NCBI RefSeq assembly: GCF_003415655.1
Contig: NZ_QRHC01000002.1
Span: forward strand, 310,008-374,007
Source of the DNA: Vibrio maerlii
GTDB lineage: Bacteria > Pseudomonadota > Gammaproteobacteria > Enterobacterales > Vibrionaceae
Reading direction: 5' to 3'
Length of the DNA: 64,000 bases
Of the stretch, positions 16,057 through 25,455 are shown piece by piece; position 1 is the stretch's first letter, and every line of letters starts with the position of its first letter. The notes beneath the pieces are model-generated. The model searched no databases. It was given only the letters and a program-made list of their open reading frames with translations, and was not told the DNA's origin. The translations under genes were made by a program, and so were the position numbers.

Positions 16057-17391
16057 ATGTCTACTAAAGAGCGCAGCATCCCAACCAGTCGTATCTCAAG
16101 ATTCGGTAAATTAGCCTCCCTAACCGCGCGCGTGGCAGGCAACCTGGTGACAGAAGGGACAAAGCAAGTCATCCAAGGTAAGCGCCCGAGTAAAAAAGAC
16201 CTGCTACTGACCCCACAAAACATCAAGCGCCTCACTGACCAGCTTTCTCATTTGCGTGGCGCGGCGATGAAATTGGGACAAATGTTATCGATGGATGCAG
16301 GCGATCTACTTGAGCCAGAACTGGCTGAGATTCTGTCCAAGCTAAGATCGGATGCAACACCTCTTCCCTCCAAGCAGCTCAACGCGGTGATGGAAGAGGC
16401 ATTAGGGTTGGATTGGAAAACCCATTTTACAGCCTTTAACTTCAAACCCATTGCTAGCGCTTCCATCGGGCAAGTACACCAAGCTTATGATGATGCTGGG
16501 GATAAGGTTGCGGTCAAAGTTCAATATCCCGGGATCAAGAAAAGCATCGACAGTGATGTCGACAACGTAGGTACTCTGCTAAAAGTTGTGGGGCTCATTC
16601 CCGATTCCGTCGATTACCAAGGGCTACTTGAAGAAGCGAAAAAGCAGCTTCATGACGAAGCAGACTATCAACGAGAGGCAGAGTTTTGTATTCGCTATCG
16701 AGATGCCCTCAAAGACTCTCCGCACTTTGTCGTTCCCAATATCTATCCAGATATTTCGTCACAGTCTGTTTTAGCGATGAGTTTTGTCAACGGAAAGTCA
16801 ATTGAGACCATTGGACACCTTACGCAAAGCGTTCGGGACAATGCGATGCACAGACTATTAGAGCTTCTGTTTCGCGAGCTGTTTGAACTCAAAATGGTAC
16901 AAACCGATCCGAATTTCGCTAACTACTTGTTTATAGAGCAAACAAACCAAATTGGCCTACTCGATTTCGGTGCTACACGTGAATATGGTGATCGCTTTAG
17001 TCGCGGATATCAGCTCGCCTTTTCATCCGTCTTACACAACAATGAAGGTGGTCTAAATCAAGCATTGGAACAGATTGGTTTCTTTAGCGAAGATATCGTC
17101 CCGTCACAGAGACAATCTATCCTCAATCTTGTCACACTGGCGTGCGAACCCATGATGGTCGATGAGGAATACGATTTTGGTGAGAGTGGTCTCGCACAAA
17201 AACTAAGAGAAGCAGGCACCGTGCTTAGCATGGAGCAGGACTACTGGCACACTCCACCCGCTGATGCCATCTTCTTGCATCGTAAGATTGCAGGCATGTA
17301 TCTACTAGCGGCAAGACTAGGAGCAAGAGTAAACATTCATAGGCTAGTTAAGCCTTATCTTCTTGCTCCAGAAGAACGAGTCGCGAGTTAA
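16057..17391 (+). CDS. ABC1/AarF/UbiB-family atypical kinase-like protein
   Basis: 444 residues. The family-specific KxGQ motif (AAMKLGQMLSMD, about residues 69-80), the modified glycine loop ASIGQVHQA, the VAVKVQYPG lysine strand and the LLDFGATRE metal-binding segment are all present. ABC1/UbiB proteins are atypical protein-kinase-like ATPases, several of which support ubiquinone synthesis. This is not the usual ubiB context (no ubiE/ubiJ), and there is no C-terminal membrane anchor, so it is more like the soluble ADCK branch. The ATG at 16057 has GAGAGGAA upstream; the ATG at 16030 has none. Confidence 0.88.
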   Translation: MSTKERSIPTSRISRFGKLASLTARVAGNLVTEGTKQVIQGKRPSKKDLLLTPQNIKRLTDQLSHLRGAAMKLGQMLSMDAGDLLEPELAEILSKLRSDATPLPSKQLNAVMEEALGLDWKTHFTAFNFKPIASASIGQVHQAYDDAGDKVAVKVQYPGIKKSIDSDVDNVGTLLKVVGLIPDSVDYQGLLEEAKKQLHDEADYQREAEFCIRYRDALKDSPHFVVPNIYPDISSQSVLAMSFVNGKSIETIGHLTQSVRDNAMHRLLELLFRELFELKMVQTDPNFANYLFIEQTNQIGLLDFGATREYGDRFSRGYQLAFSSVLHNNEGGLNQALEQIGFFSEDIVPSQRQSILNLVTLACEPMMVDEEYDFGESGLAQKLREAGTVLSMEQDYWHTPPADAIFLHRKIAGMYLLAARLGARVNIHRLVKPYLLAPEERVAS

Positions 17392-18107
17392 CCGATCTTC
17401 ATACACTTAACAAAGAGGAAGTTAGGGTTCTTGGAAAGATAGTCGTAGCGTTCAGGGTCCATCATCTTAACTTCTTCAGACACTTTGCCTTCAGATAGCT
17501 GGGTGATCGCAAGTCCATTTTCTGTCAGTGCATTGGTAATCTCGGTCAATGAACGGCGATAAAACGTTACCTCAACAGGCTCCCCAACTGTGTTCCACTC
17601 TTCTTGGACCAGCTCACGTTCAAAGTAGTTACCTGACTTCGTACACTCAAAGTCAGCAAATGGGTGATGAGTTGAAAATACAAAGCTGCCACCGGTGTGT
17701 AGCACTCGATAGACATCGCTGAACAGTGGATTCAGGTCTTCAATGTAATGCAGCATTAGCGGCGAGATGACTAAGTCCATACTGTCATCACCCTCATTCG
17801 GCAAACCAGTCGATAGGTCTTGCGCGTAACTCACTACTTGTCCTCTATCGACTTGCTCAGCTAATTTTTCGGTTAGCAAGCCCACCATATCTTGTGACGC
17901 ATCAACACAAGTTACCTTCTCTGCACCTTGCTGCAACAAATAATCCGCATAGATGCCAGAACCACAACCAAGGTCGAGAACAGACAAGCCATCCACTTCA
18001 GGTAGCATCGATTGTAGTGTCGGACGCTCTAGATACGCATTGTAAACATTGTCTTGTACAGCGCGGTCATATTGCTTTGCGAAAGTAGAATACATTTTAG
18101 ATTTCAT
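17388..18107 (-). CDS. class I SAM-dependent methyltransferase
   Basis: 239 residues. The SAM-binding core runs from about residue 40: VLDLGCGSGIYADYL (motif I), VTCVDASQDMV (acidic motif II) and LVISPLMLHYIEDL (motif IV/post-II). This is a small-molecule-type methyltransferase with unassigned substrate. Its 3' end overlaps the convergent ABC1-kinase gene by 4 nt. The promoter lies in the 305-bp divergent region shared with the FMN reductase gene. Confidence 0.88.
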   Translation of the reverse strand: MKSKMYSTFAKQYDRAVQDNVYNAYLERPTLQSMLPEVDGLSVLDLGCGSGIYADYLLQQGAEKVTCVDASQDMVGLLTEKLAEQVDRGQVVSYAQDLSTGLPNEGDDSMDLVISPLMLHYIEDLNPLFSDVYRVLHTGGSFVFSTHHPFADFECTKSGNYFERELVQEEWNTVGEPVEVTFYRRSLTEITNALTENGLAITQLSEGKVSEEVKMMDPERYDYLSKNPNFLFVKCMKIG

Positions 18108-18412
18108 AGTGGCAGCGTCCGGTAAGTTAGTGAGGGCTGTAGTGTAACTATGATGAATAACTGAGAGAAGATAGGCTAAGTTAGCTGTATGTCAATTATG
18201 CCTATATTGGAATTTTACACTGTAAATTTTTTCGCTCGCTATATGACTGACTCACTGTATTTTCTGGTTAATACAAAAAAATTAAATTAATGGTTGACCT
18301 AAACCTAAGTTGAGGTCTGAGACTATCCCCAAAAGAAAGCAACTATACAGACAAGCAACTCAGTGCAAAAACATCATGGGTGCTGACCAATCTATTTTCT
18401 AAGGGGATAACA
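18108..18412. other. divergent intergenic region, methyltransferase / FMN reductase
   Basis: 305 AT-rich bases holding the promoters of two divergent genes. An imperfect inverted repeat, GACCT (18296-18300) and AGGTC (18313-18317), sits about 95 nt before the FMN reductase start and might be an operator. No gene, RNA or mobile element is recognised. Confidence 0.4.
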
Positions 18413-18934
18413 ATGAAAGTTCTGGCATTTGGCGCAAGTAACAGTAAAAACTCAATCAATCAAAAGCTGGCTCACTACGCAGCACGTCAAGTAAAAGACG
18501 GTGAGGTTTTACTACTCGATATTAACGATTTCGAGATGCCAATCTACAGCGAAGACAGAGAAAAAGAGTCCGGAGTGCATGAACTGGCACACAAGTTTTA
18601 CAATGAGATAGGTGATGCCGATGTGATTGTAGTTTCGTTTGCCGAATACAATGGTACGTATACCTCAGCCTACAAGAATTTATTCGACTGGGCGTCCCGA
18701 GTCGATATGAAGGTGTTCCAAAATAAACCTGTTTTGATGCTCTCAACATCACCTGGCGAAAATGGCGCGCAGACGGTACTTGATGCAGCCAAAACTGCAG
18801 CGCCCTATTTTGCAGCCAATGTCATTGGTGCTATTTCACTACCGAGCTTCTACGACAACTTTGATGGTGAGAACAGTATTGTGACTCATAGCGAGTTCAA
18901 CCAAAGTTTAACTGACGCCCTGTCAGCAATTTAA
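18413..18934 (+). CDS. NAD(P)H-dependent FMN reductase (flavodoxin-like)
   Basis: 173 residues with the flavodoxin-like fold of the NADPH-dependent FMN reductase family. The N-terminal strand and phosphate loop read VLAFGASNSKNSINQKLA; the SFAEYNGTYTSAYKNLFDW segment and MLSTSPGENGAQ match the flavin-contact loops of ArsH/YieF-type enzymes. It would reduce FMN or quinones in the cytoplasm. The ATG at 18413 has AAGGGGAT upstream. The arylamine N-acetyltransferase gene follows by 19 nt, so the two likely form an operon for detoxifying aromatic compounds (inference). Confidence 0.88.
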   Translation: MKVLAFGASNSKNSINQKLAHYAARQVKDGEVLLLDINDFEMPIYSEDREKESGVHELAHKFYNEIGDADVIVVSFAEYNGTYTSAYKNLFDWASRVDMKVFQNKPVLMLSTSPGENGAQTVLDAAKTAAPYFAANVIGAISLPSFYDNFDGENSIVTHSEFNQSLTDALSAI

Positions 18935-18953
18935 GTTAATGAGGCTACCAGAC

Positions 18954-19757
18954 ATGAACACACAAATGTTGAAGGCTTATTTAGACAAAATTGGCTTTTG
19001 CGATGAGATGCAGCCTCAACTAGAAACGCTAACTGCACTTCACAACAAGCAACACCAGACCATTCCATTTGAGAATCTCGACATTGTGAATGGCCAAAAA
19101 ATCGAACTCTCCGAAGAGGCGATATTCGACAAACTCATTAATCAACAACGTGGTGGCTACTGCTTTGAAGTGAATGGGCTACTCAATCAAGCACTCAAAG
19201 CAACAGGCTTTGACGTCACACAAAGACTTGGGCGAGTTCACCTGTCGGCAACGCCATCAGGCCGTGGGCATCTGGTTAATATCGTGAGATTAGATAATCA
19301 AGACTGGCTTGTCGATGCAGGCTTTGGTGCCAACACACCAAGGCGCCCAATTCCCTTAGTATTTAATGAAGAACTAAGAACCGACACCCAAGCCTTTAGG
19401 TTTATCCAAGATGCAAACTTCGGCGCAATGTTACAAGCGCTGGTCGAGGATAGTTGGACAAGTTTATATAGCTTAGATATGGGTCATGTTTGTGATGGGG
19501 ATATTGAGTACGGCAATCACTTTGCGTCCACTGGAGACACATCCTTGTTTACCAGCAACATCGTTGCCGTATCACGCACCGAATATGGCCCAAATATATT
19601 GTTCAACAATCGTCTAAAGTTAGCCACCAAGGATGGTAATACGGAGTTAGAGTTAACGACTGAAAACGAGTTTACTCAAGTCCTTAATACGCATTTCGGT
19701 ATTATTCATAACGTACCTTTCCACCACTTTCAGAGAATTTTAAACAACCTCGATTAA
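18954..19757 (+). CDS. nat: arylamine N-acetyltransferase (NAT)
   Basis: 267 residues, typical NAT length. The catalytic triad is visible: Cys70 in RGGYCFEVN, His106 in GRGHLVNIV and Asp121 in WLVDAGFG, with spacing close to the family's Cys69-His107-Asp122. The enzyme transfers acetyl from acetyl-CoA to arylamines and hydrazines in the cytoplasm. The ATG at 18954 has GAGG 9 nt upstream; the ATG at 18939 has no site. Second gene of a probable two-gene operon with the FMN reductase; nitro-reduction followed by N-acetylation of the amine would be a logical pairing. Confidence 0.93.
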   Translation: MNTQMLKAYLDKIGFCDEMQPQLETLTALHNKQHQTIPFENLDIVNGQKIELSEEAIFDKLINQQRGGYCFEVNGLLNQALKATGFDVTQRLGRVHLSATPSGRGHLVNIVRLDNQDWLVDAGFGANTPRRPIPLVFNEELRTDTQAFRFIQDANFGAMLQALVEDSWTSLYSLDMGHVCDGDIEYGNHFASTGDTSLFTSNIVAVSRTEYGPNILFNNRLKLATKDGNTELELTTENEFTQVLNTHFGIIHNVPFHHFQRILNNLD

Positions 19758-19761
19758 AGCA

Positions 19762-19786
19762 AAGGTCGAGCATAACGCTCGACCTT
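19762..19786 (+). terminator. terminator of the FMN reductase-NAT operon
   Basis: A perfect 10-bp stem AAGGTCGAGC/GCTCGACCTT with a 5-nt loop starts 5 nt after the nat stop and is followed by CTGTTTTATTT. Confidence 0.88.
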
Positions 19787-19791
19787 CTGTT

Positions 19792-20847
19792 TTATTTGCT
19801 AGAGAAACAAGGCATCACATCTTGTTCGAAATAAGGTTGCTGATTCACCCAAAACATATAGTCCACTTTGAGGAAGTCTTTAGCGAAAGAGTGCAGCATC
19901 GGAACAATATTATTTCGTTTGTTTTGCACCTCTGTGTTGCCCGTCTCACCAATGTAATTACCGTCTTGAATCGCAATGCCAAGTGGGACGCTATATTCAG
20001 ATTCATGCATCATGGCAAGAGCATGATTGAGTTGACCACGACGCTTTACCATTAGATCCGGCGCGCCCATACCGACACCGATCTCTTGTCCGTATTCATA
20101 CAGACTTTTTAGGTAGCCTTTATCTTCCCATGGCAACCATTCACCATTAACGAAGTTTGCATACTGCATAGTTGTGGACTGAGGAAACGCGTGCTTCAAC
20201 GCCAGCATATTACTCTTCAAGCCTGCGAGGTATTTCTCCTCAGTAAAGCTAGGATCTTTTGCATGCGATATCCCTATCGCTGATTCTTGAAGGTTAATTC
20301 CCTCTATCTTTCCATCAAACTCCGCACCAAGTGCTTCTAATAATAGGGAAAACCGTTCTCGGACTTCTGGGTTCCAACGCTTCGCAACCCAACCTTGTGC
20401 GACACCATCATCGGTATATTGATTAACAGCTCCACCATCAAATTCAGGGCTGAAGAGATAACTTGGTACACCCTTGTTTTCGCTATAGAAGGTTGCGTCT
20501 TGGAGTTGAACAAATAGCTTCTTTCCATGTGACTTCAAGTATTCGTAATCTTCTCGAATGATACTGAAATCATACTCACCACGTTGAGGTTCGAGCTTCT
20601 CCCATGGGTACATGATCTGCGCTCCGACGAAACGCTCATGACTGAGCAACGGGTGATCATGAATCGCTTGACGATCAATAGCAAAGTAGACAAAATGCTG
20701 AATGTTATCAGAGCCTACCGGACATGTTGCCGACATGTGATTTTTGTACTCGTTTTTATATCGGTCTACGGGATTATCCCATTTTGCATAGCTTGCCGTA
20801 CTAATTAACGCTGTGGTCAGTAAGGCGATGTTGAGCAAAGGTTTCAT
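19792..20847 (-). CDS. secreted TIM-barrel, glycoside hydrolase-like protein
   Basis: 351 residues with a clear signal peptide (1-21, ending TASYA). The early segment YPWEKLEPQRGEYDF is the pattern seen in clan-A glycoside hydrolases (GH5/GH42-like), followed by KKLFVQLQDATF and a central INLQESAIG that could carry the acid/base Glu. I cannot assign a family or substrate and it may be a divergent TIM-barrel protein without glycosidase activity. The start at 20847 is preferred because it begins directly with the signal peptide; an in-frame ATG at 20895 adds a charged leader. Monocistronic. Confidence 0.6.
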   Translation of the reverse strand: MKPLLNIALLTTALISTASYAKWDNPVDRYKNEYKNHMSATCPVGSDNIQHFVYFAIDRQAIHDHPLLSHERFVGAQIMYPWEKLEPQRGEYDFSIIREDYEYLKSHGKKLFVQLQDATFYSENKGVPSYLFSPEFDGGAVNQYTDDGVAQGWVAKRWNPEVRERFSLLLEALGAEFDGKIEGINLQESAIGISHAKDPSFTEEKYLAGLKSNMLALKHAFPQSTTMQYANFVNGEWLPWEDKGYLKSLYEYGQEIGVGMGAPDLMVKRRGQLNHALAMMHESEYSVPLGIAIQDGNYIGETGNTEVQNKRNNIVPMLHSFAKDFLKVDYMFWVNQQPYFEQDVMPCFSSK

Positions 20848-21051
20848 TGACTTAAATCTGTTTCTTATCCGTAAAACATAATGCCAATTATGCAATAAGC
20901 CGTTAATTCATCATATGCAATGCCGTTGTTTTAACTAAACTTTTACATCAACACGTTTATAACGGACTGAGTGATAGGGGTTACGGCTGTTTGACACGAG
21001 CCCAAGCTCGTTTTAACGTCAGTGCATTCAACATCGCAAACATGGAAAGAA

Positions 21052-22065
21052 ATGGATTCAATTACTCAAGCAGCACTCGGAGCTACGGTGGCCGGTGCGA
21101 TTGCAGGAAAAAGGTGTAATGCTAAGGTGCTTTTAGCTGGTGCTGCGCTAGGTACCTTACCCGATTTAGACGTCGTTCTCGATTATGGTGATGCTGTACA
21201 AAATACCATCAAGCATCGTGGTTTCAGCCACTCTTTACTGGTGCTTCCTCCCTTCGCACTCTTGATCTCCTGGCTGTATAATCGATTTAGACCAGATGAG
21301 TTTTGGAGCTTGTCCCGAGTCTTTGCCCTCACTCTCTTGGTGCTTGTTACCCATGTTCTGCTAGATGCTATGACAACCTATGGCACCCAACTACTTTGGC
21401 CGCTTGAGGGGTATTATTCTGTCGGCAACATTTTCATCATCGACCCGCTTTATACCTTACCTTTGCTGCTTGCGTTGATAGCTGCGATGTTTGTGAAGCA
21501 AAGGGGTGGAAAATGGTGCCAATACGCATTGGTGATCTCTACACTCTATCTTGGCTGGGGTTATACATCACAACAAATCATCGAGAAGCGAGTCACAGAG
21601 AATCTGACTGCACAAAACCTGCCAAGCCAACAAGTGCTGATCACGCCGACACCATTCAATACCTTTTTATGGCGTGTCACTGTGCTAGACGATGGTCAAT
21701 ATTGGGATGGATTGGCATCAATACTCGATAGCGATCCAACGATCGACTTCGAATCGTACCCTCTTGGTGCTTGGCCTCTAGAAGATGAAACAAAAGAACT
21801 TGTCGGTTTAAGAGCGTTTTCTCATAACTATTTAAGTTATCGAGAAGAGAATGATGCTCTCATTGTCTCTGACTTAAGACTCGGTTTGCCCAATCAACTG
21901 GCGTTTGAATTTATCTTTGCTGAAAAACAAACCAACGGAGAATGGGCACTACTTGAGCCAACACAGCGTTATCCAAGCAAACGTAGCCTTGCCCACTTAA
22001 GTATCCTATGGCAGAGACTAAAGGGTGATCAGTCGATAAGTTCGAATCTACAAGCGAACAACTAA
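21052..22065 (+). CDS. membrane-bound metal-dependent hydrolase, YdjM/DUF457 family
   Basis: 337 residues. The N-terminus has the family pattern MDSITQAALGATVAG, then LPDLDVV (Asp residues) and HRGFSHSLLVLP, whose histidines are expected metal ligands; HVLLDAMTTYGT continues the active site. Four or five membrane helices lie in residues 60-185 and a soluble C-terminal domain follows. Related proteins include the LexA-regulated YdjM, but physiological substrates are unknown. The ATG at 21052 has GGAAAGAA immediately before it. Confidence 0.85.
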   Translation: MDSITQAALGATVAGAIAGKRCNAKVLLAGAALGTLPDLDVVLDYGDAVQNTIKHRGFSHSLLVLPPFALLISWLYNRFRPDEFWSLSRVFALTLLVLVTHVLLDAMTTYGTQLLWPLEGYYSVGNIFIIDPLYTLPLLLALIAAMFVKQRGGKWCQYALVISTLYLGWGYTSQQIIEKRVTENLTAQNLPSQQVLITPTPFNTFLWRVTVLDDGQYWDGLASILDSDPTIDFESYPLGAWPLEDETKELVGLRAFSHNYLSYREENDALIVSDLRLGLPNQLAFEFIFAEKQTNGEWALLEPTQRYPSKRSLAHLSILWQRLKGDQSISSNLQANN

Positions 22066-22069
22066 AAAA

Positions 22070-22093
22070 GAAGCCTCGCAAATGCGAGGCTTC
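22070..22093. terminator. bidirectional terminator between convergent genes
   Basis: GAAGCCTCGC (22070-22079) and GCGAGGCTTC (22084-22093) form a 10-bp stem around 4 nt, flanked by AAAAAA on the left and GTTTATTT on the right. It serves the YdjM-like gene and the convergent SDR gene. Confidence 0.88.
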
Positions 22094-22123
22094 GTTTATT
22101 TAATCAAGGCAATCACTCGATGA

Positions 22124-22843
22124 TTATGGCTGTTGGCGAGTCGCAGCAACAACGATTTCACGAATACAAACGCCTTGTGGCTGCTGGTAAGCAAACTCAA
22201 CCGTACGGGCGATATCGTCAGCAACAAGTACGCCTTCCATGCTCTCTTTCCAATCTTCGTAACCCGCTTTAATCTGATCTGAAGTTGTGTGAGATAGCAG
22301 CTCAGTCTCAACCGCACCTGGTGCAATAGTTGTTACACGAACGTTTGAGTCTGCAACTTCTTCACGAACATTTTCAGAGATTGCATGTACCGCGAACTTA
22401 GTACCACAGTATGCTGCGTGGTTAGGGAATGTCTTGCGACCAGCGATAGAGCTGATGTTGATGATCGTACCTGATTTACGCGCTTTCATCGGTGCAAGTA
22501 CTGCTTGCATGCCGTTCATTAGGCCAATCACGTTCACATCGAACATTGTTTTCCACTCGGCAGCATCTTGGTCAGCTAGCTCGCTCAGTAGCATCATACC
22601 TGCGTTATTTACGATGCAATCTGCTTCACCGTATACCGCTTCTGCTTTTGCGATTGCTGCTTCAAATGAGGCTTTGTCTGTTACGTCTACTTTCTCACAT
22701 AGAGTGTTTGGTAGATCCAGAGCTTCAAGGCGCTCGATACGACGAGCAAGAAGAAGCAGTGGGTGACCAGCAGCACTCATACGACGAGCGATAGCTTCAC
22801 CAATACCAGAGCTTGCACCTGTAATTACAACTAACTTTTTCAT
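22124..22843 (-). CDS. short-chain dehydrogenase/reductase (SDR), YdfG-like
   Basis: 239 residues, classical SDR. The cofactor loop GASSGIG (about 8-14), NNAG (about 86), catalytic Ser in INISSIAG and YCGTK catalytic Tyr/Lys are present, and the PGAVETE loop follows. RR after the second strand suggests NADP(H). The closest familiar relatives are YdfG-type enzymes acting on 3-hydroxy acids and serine, but the substrate is not settled. A perfect 18-bp palindrome 121 nt upstream is a candidate operator, and an AraC-type regulator is the next gene upstream on the same strand. Confidence 0.9.
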   Translation of the reverse strand: MKKLVVITGASSGIGEAIARRMSAAGHPLLLLARRIERLEALDLPNTLCEKVDVTDKASFEAAIAKAEAVYGEADCIVNNAGMMLLSELADQDAAEWKTMFDVNVIGLMNGMQAVLAPMKARKSGTIINISSIAGRKTFPNHAAYCGTKFAVHAISENVREEVADSNVRVTTIAPGAVETELLSHTTSDQIKAGYEDWKESMEGVLVADDIARTVEFAYQQPQGVCIREIVVAATRQQP

Positions 22844-22963
22844 TTTCTAATCTCCAAATCTTTAATAAGAGGCAACAGACTTGCTCATTGAGTGTCGTTC
22901 GTTGCGATGGAGGTATATTAAGAGAACTCGATTAGTTGATATATAGTCATTTAATTGAATTAC

Positions 22964-22981
22964 TGTTTCCATATGGAAACA
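22964..22981. promoter_or_regulatory. perfect 18-bp palindrome, candidate operator upstream of the SDR gene
   Basis: TGTTTCCATATGGAAACA reads the same on both strands. It lies between the stop of the AraC-type regulator (22997) and the SDR start (22843), in an AT-rich promoter region. Symmetry and position suggest a dimeric repressor or activator site; which protein binds it is unknown. Confidence 0.5.
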
Positions 22982-22996
22982 ATAATATTAAATAGT

Positions 22997-24016
22997 TTAA
23001 TAATAAACCGACTCAACATTGAGGACAGAGCGCTGATAGCGTAGTGGGCTTAGTCCACTCACACGTTTAAATGCGCGGGAAAACTGTGATAAGTCAGAGA
23101 ATGAAAGCTGTGTTGCAATGTGTGTCAACGGTAAACCTTCAGTCATCATTTCGACTGCACAAGTGAACATCAAACTGTCTTTTAGCGCTCTAAAGGTTGT
23201 CCCCTCTTCTTTCAGTTTACGTTGAAGCGTGCGTGAAGACGTTTTAAGTAAAATAGAAGCTTGGTCAATGCTTAGCTCCGTATCCCGCATATAGGGATAC
23301 AATCCAGTAAAGACTTTATCGGTAAAGCTTGAGTGCCAATCTTGCTCTTGTAGTGGTTTCTTTAGAATTTGAGGTGGCAATCGTAGCTCTGTGCCTAACA
23401 CCTCATCTTCAACATAAATTTCGATTCTATCTTGCTCCACAAAGTACATGCACGACTCTGAGATCATCGCTTTATGTTTTTCTATGTCCCGACACTGAAC
23501 TCGGATTTTTGATGGTTGCCAAGTTGAATTAGACAGCGCTTTTATGAGTTCAACAACATAGTTGATCGTGTAGATTTCAGACCAAATAAACTCAGAGGTA
23601 TTCTCATGTTTCCTTCTACACCAATACCAACTTTTTCCATGAGCCCTCTCAAGTCCAACATCAACATTTGTAGAATCATTGAGATAGATAGTTTTGGTGT
23701 GGAACAACGCCTCACCAACCGTCTTACAGTCTCTAAACTCTCCAAGAAGCCGTTGGATAGAGTTGCGCTGCAATGCGCCAAGCATCAATTTGCGATACTG
23801 CTCTGTACTTAATCTTTCGGCTAATAGAGAGAAGAGCTTTTTAACAGGCTCATGGGGAATAAACTGCTCATCAAGCTCCATCAACCTCGGAGGAAGCCCG
23901 GCATCAGAGATGACAGTATGGTGATCAAAGCCGAGTTCTTTATAACCAGCAACTAACAACTGCGCGTAGCCACACCTAATGAGTGGAACAATGGATTTAT
24001 CAACTTTAATTTGCAT
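22997..24016 (-). CDS. AraC-family transcriptional regulator
   Basis: 339 residues. The C-terminal domain (about 240-335) has the two AraC helix-turn-helix units (SIDQASILLKTSSRTLQRKL; PLTHIATQLSFSDLSQFSRAFKR) ending in SPLRYQ. The N-terminal part matches the arabinose-binding-like domain of the OruR/ArgR-AraC subgroup. It is divergent from the AI-2E permease operon (235 nt apart) and precedes the SDR gene on its own strand, so either or both may be targets. Confidence 0.9.
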   Translation of the reverse strand: MQIKVDKSIVPLIRCGYAQLLVAGYKELGFDHHTVISDAGLPPRLMELDEQFIPHEPVKKLFSLLAERLSTEQYRKLMLGALQRNSIQRLLGEFRDCKTVGEALFHTKTIYLNDSTNVDVGLERAHGKSWYWCRRKHENTSEFIWSEIYTINYVVELIKALSNSTWQPSKIRVQCRDIEKHKAMISESCMYFVEQDRIEIYVEDEVLGTELRLPPQILKKPLQEQDWHSSFTDKVFTGLYPYMRDTELSIDQASILLKTSSRTLQRKLKEEGTTFRALKDSLMFTCAVEMMTEGLPLTHIATQLSFSDLSQFSRAFKRVSGLSPLRYQRSVLNVESVYY

Positions 24017-24251
24017 GGAGAATATCTTCTAATCCAAGCAAAGTGAGTCAATGGCGTGAAATGACAAACCGATAAATTCTAAGCACCTATAATCTTCTAA
24101 CTTATTCAATGAAAGTTAACCTTAACATTTTGAATTTAATATAAATGTAGTCTACTTTTTCTTTACCACCCAAGGTTAAATTTTTAACTATCTGTCGTAA
24201 TCCCAAGATGTCGGCAATGAACAAAACATCCGATTCATGCAGGAACCCAGA

Positions 24252-25376
24252 ATGAAAAATAACGAAGAATTAGAAACCATCATTTCTAAAGCATTTACTA
24301 AGTCTTTAATCCGATTTTCAACGTTAGCATTTATCATCTTGGTATGTAGCTGGGCATTTTTACCCTTCTTACCCATCCTACTCTGGGCGCTTGTGCTGGC
24401 AATAGCACTGTACCCTGTTCGACTCTTTATCGAGAAGAAGACGAGCTGGACGGCGGCAAGAAGCTCTACCATCATCGCTCTATTTGGCGTATTGATACTT
24501 GGCATCCCTACAGCATTAATCGGTAATGCGTTTGCCACTAATGTATTGCTGGCATTTGATGCATACGAAGCAGGAACACTTGTCGTTCCAGCGCCAACAG
24601 AGAGTGTTAGAGATTGGCCAATAATAGGTGCGAATCTATATGAAGTTTGGCAAGAAGCTGCAACAGACTTCGCTAGTTTTGTTCAGCAGCGTCAACCACA
24701 AATCAAAGGGTTGCTCAATTGGTTTGTTGAGACAGCCAGCGGAGCTGCAAAAAGCGTATTCCTTCTGATTGGTGCCATTATCATCGCAGGGATAATGTTA
24801 GCTTGGGCTCAACCAGCAACGCTTTCAATAAAGAAAATTTTCATTAGCTTCTCAGATGAAAAGCGTGGTGAAGAACTACATAAACTAACAACAGCTACGA
24901 TTCGACAAGTAGCCATTGGCATCATTGGTATCGCTTTTCTCACGGCGATGGTCTTTGGCCTCACAGTGAACTTTGCCTCAGTACCTGCTGCCCCATTGTT
25001 GACCATTGTGGCTCTGGTTTTTGCAATATGTCAGATTCCGGTCACTTTGGTGGCAATTGTCGCTTCGGTATTACTCTGGTCAGGTAATGACACATCAACC
25101 TTACATAACACTATCTTTACCATCTTGATGATTGCAGCAAGTTTAACGGATAACTTCTTAAAGCCACTGGTACTCGGTCGAGGACTGGCCGTGCCAATGC
25201 CTATCGTCCTAATTGGCGCAATAGGCGGCATGATGTCCGGGGGCATATTAGGCATGTTTATTGGTGCTGCATTCTTAGCTGCAGGCTATCAAGTATTCAT
25301 GGCTTGGGTTGCATCAGAAAATGACGATATCGTCGAAGCGGCTACGAGTGAGTCAAAGCAACATATTGAAGAATAA
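24252..25376 (+). CDS. AI-2E family transporter (UPF0118 permease)
   Basis: 374 residues with about eight membrane helices. The C-terminal block (TDNFLKPLVLGRGLAVPMPIVLIGAIGGMMSGGILGMFIGAAF) carries the family signature P-G-G region. The family includes AI-2 exporter TqsA and Na+/H+ antiporters, so substrate is not implied by the name. The ATG at 24252 is preferred because AGGAA stands 6 nt upstream. It heads a rightward set with HlyD-like and DUF2955 genes; a strong hairpin separates it from the next gene. Confidence 0.88.
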   Translation: MKNNEELETIISKAFTKSLIRFSTLAFIILVCSWAFLPFLPILLWALVLAIALYPVRLFIEKKTSWTAARSSTIIALFGVLILGIPTALIGNAFATNVLLAFDAYEAGTLVVPAPTESVRDWPIIGANLYEVWQEAATDFASFVQQRQPQIKGLLNWFVETASGAAKSVFLLIGAIIIAGIMLAWAQPATLSIKKIFISFSDEKRGEELHKLTTATIRQVAIGIIGIAFLTAMVFGLTVNFASVPAAPLLTIVALVFAICQIPVTLVAIVASVLLWSGNDTSTLHNTIFTILMIAASLTDNFLKPLVLGRGLAVPMPIVLIGAIGGMMSGGILGMFIGAAFLAAGYQVFMAWVASENDDIVEAATSESKQHIEE

Positions 25377-25385
25377 TTAAAAACC

Positions 25386-25414
25386 TGAGTGGTCAATATC
25401 ATTTTGACCACTCA
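25386..25414. terminator. 11-bp intercistronic hairpin without a U-run
   Basis: TGAGTGGTCAA (25386-25396) and TTGACCACTCA (25404-25414) form a perfect stem around 7 nt, just after the AI-2E permease stop. On the plus strand CCCCTCC follows, not a T-run; on the minus strand the flank is TTTTTAAT. It may be an attenuator, processing or mRNA-stability element rather than a full terminator. Confidence 0.6.
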
Positions 25415-25455
25415 CCCCTCCTTTCAGTTTAACTTTCAATACAGTGAGCATCCAA

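Noticed and set aside
18380..18412. Upstream start of the FMN reductase at 18380
   Set aside because: The start at 18413 has AAGGGGAT at proper distance and begins with the conserved first strand; the upstream extension has neither.
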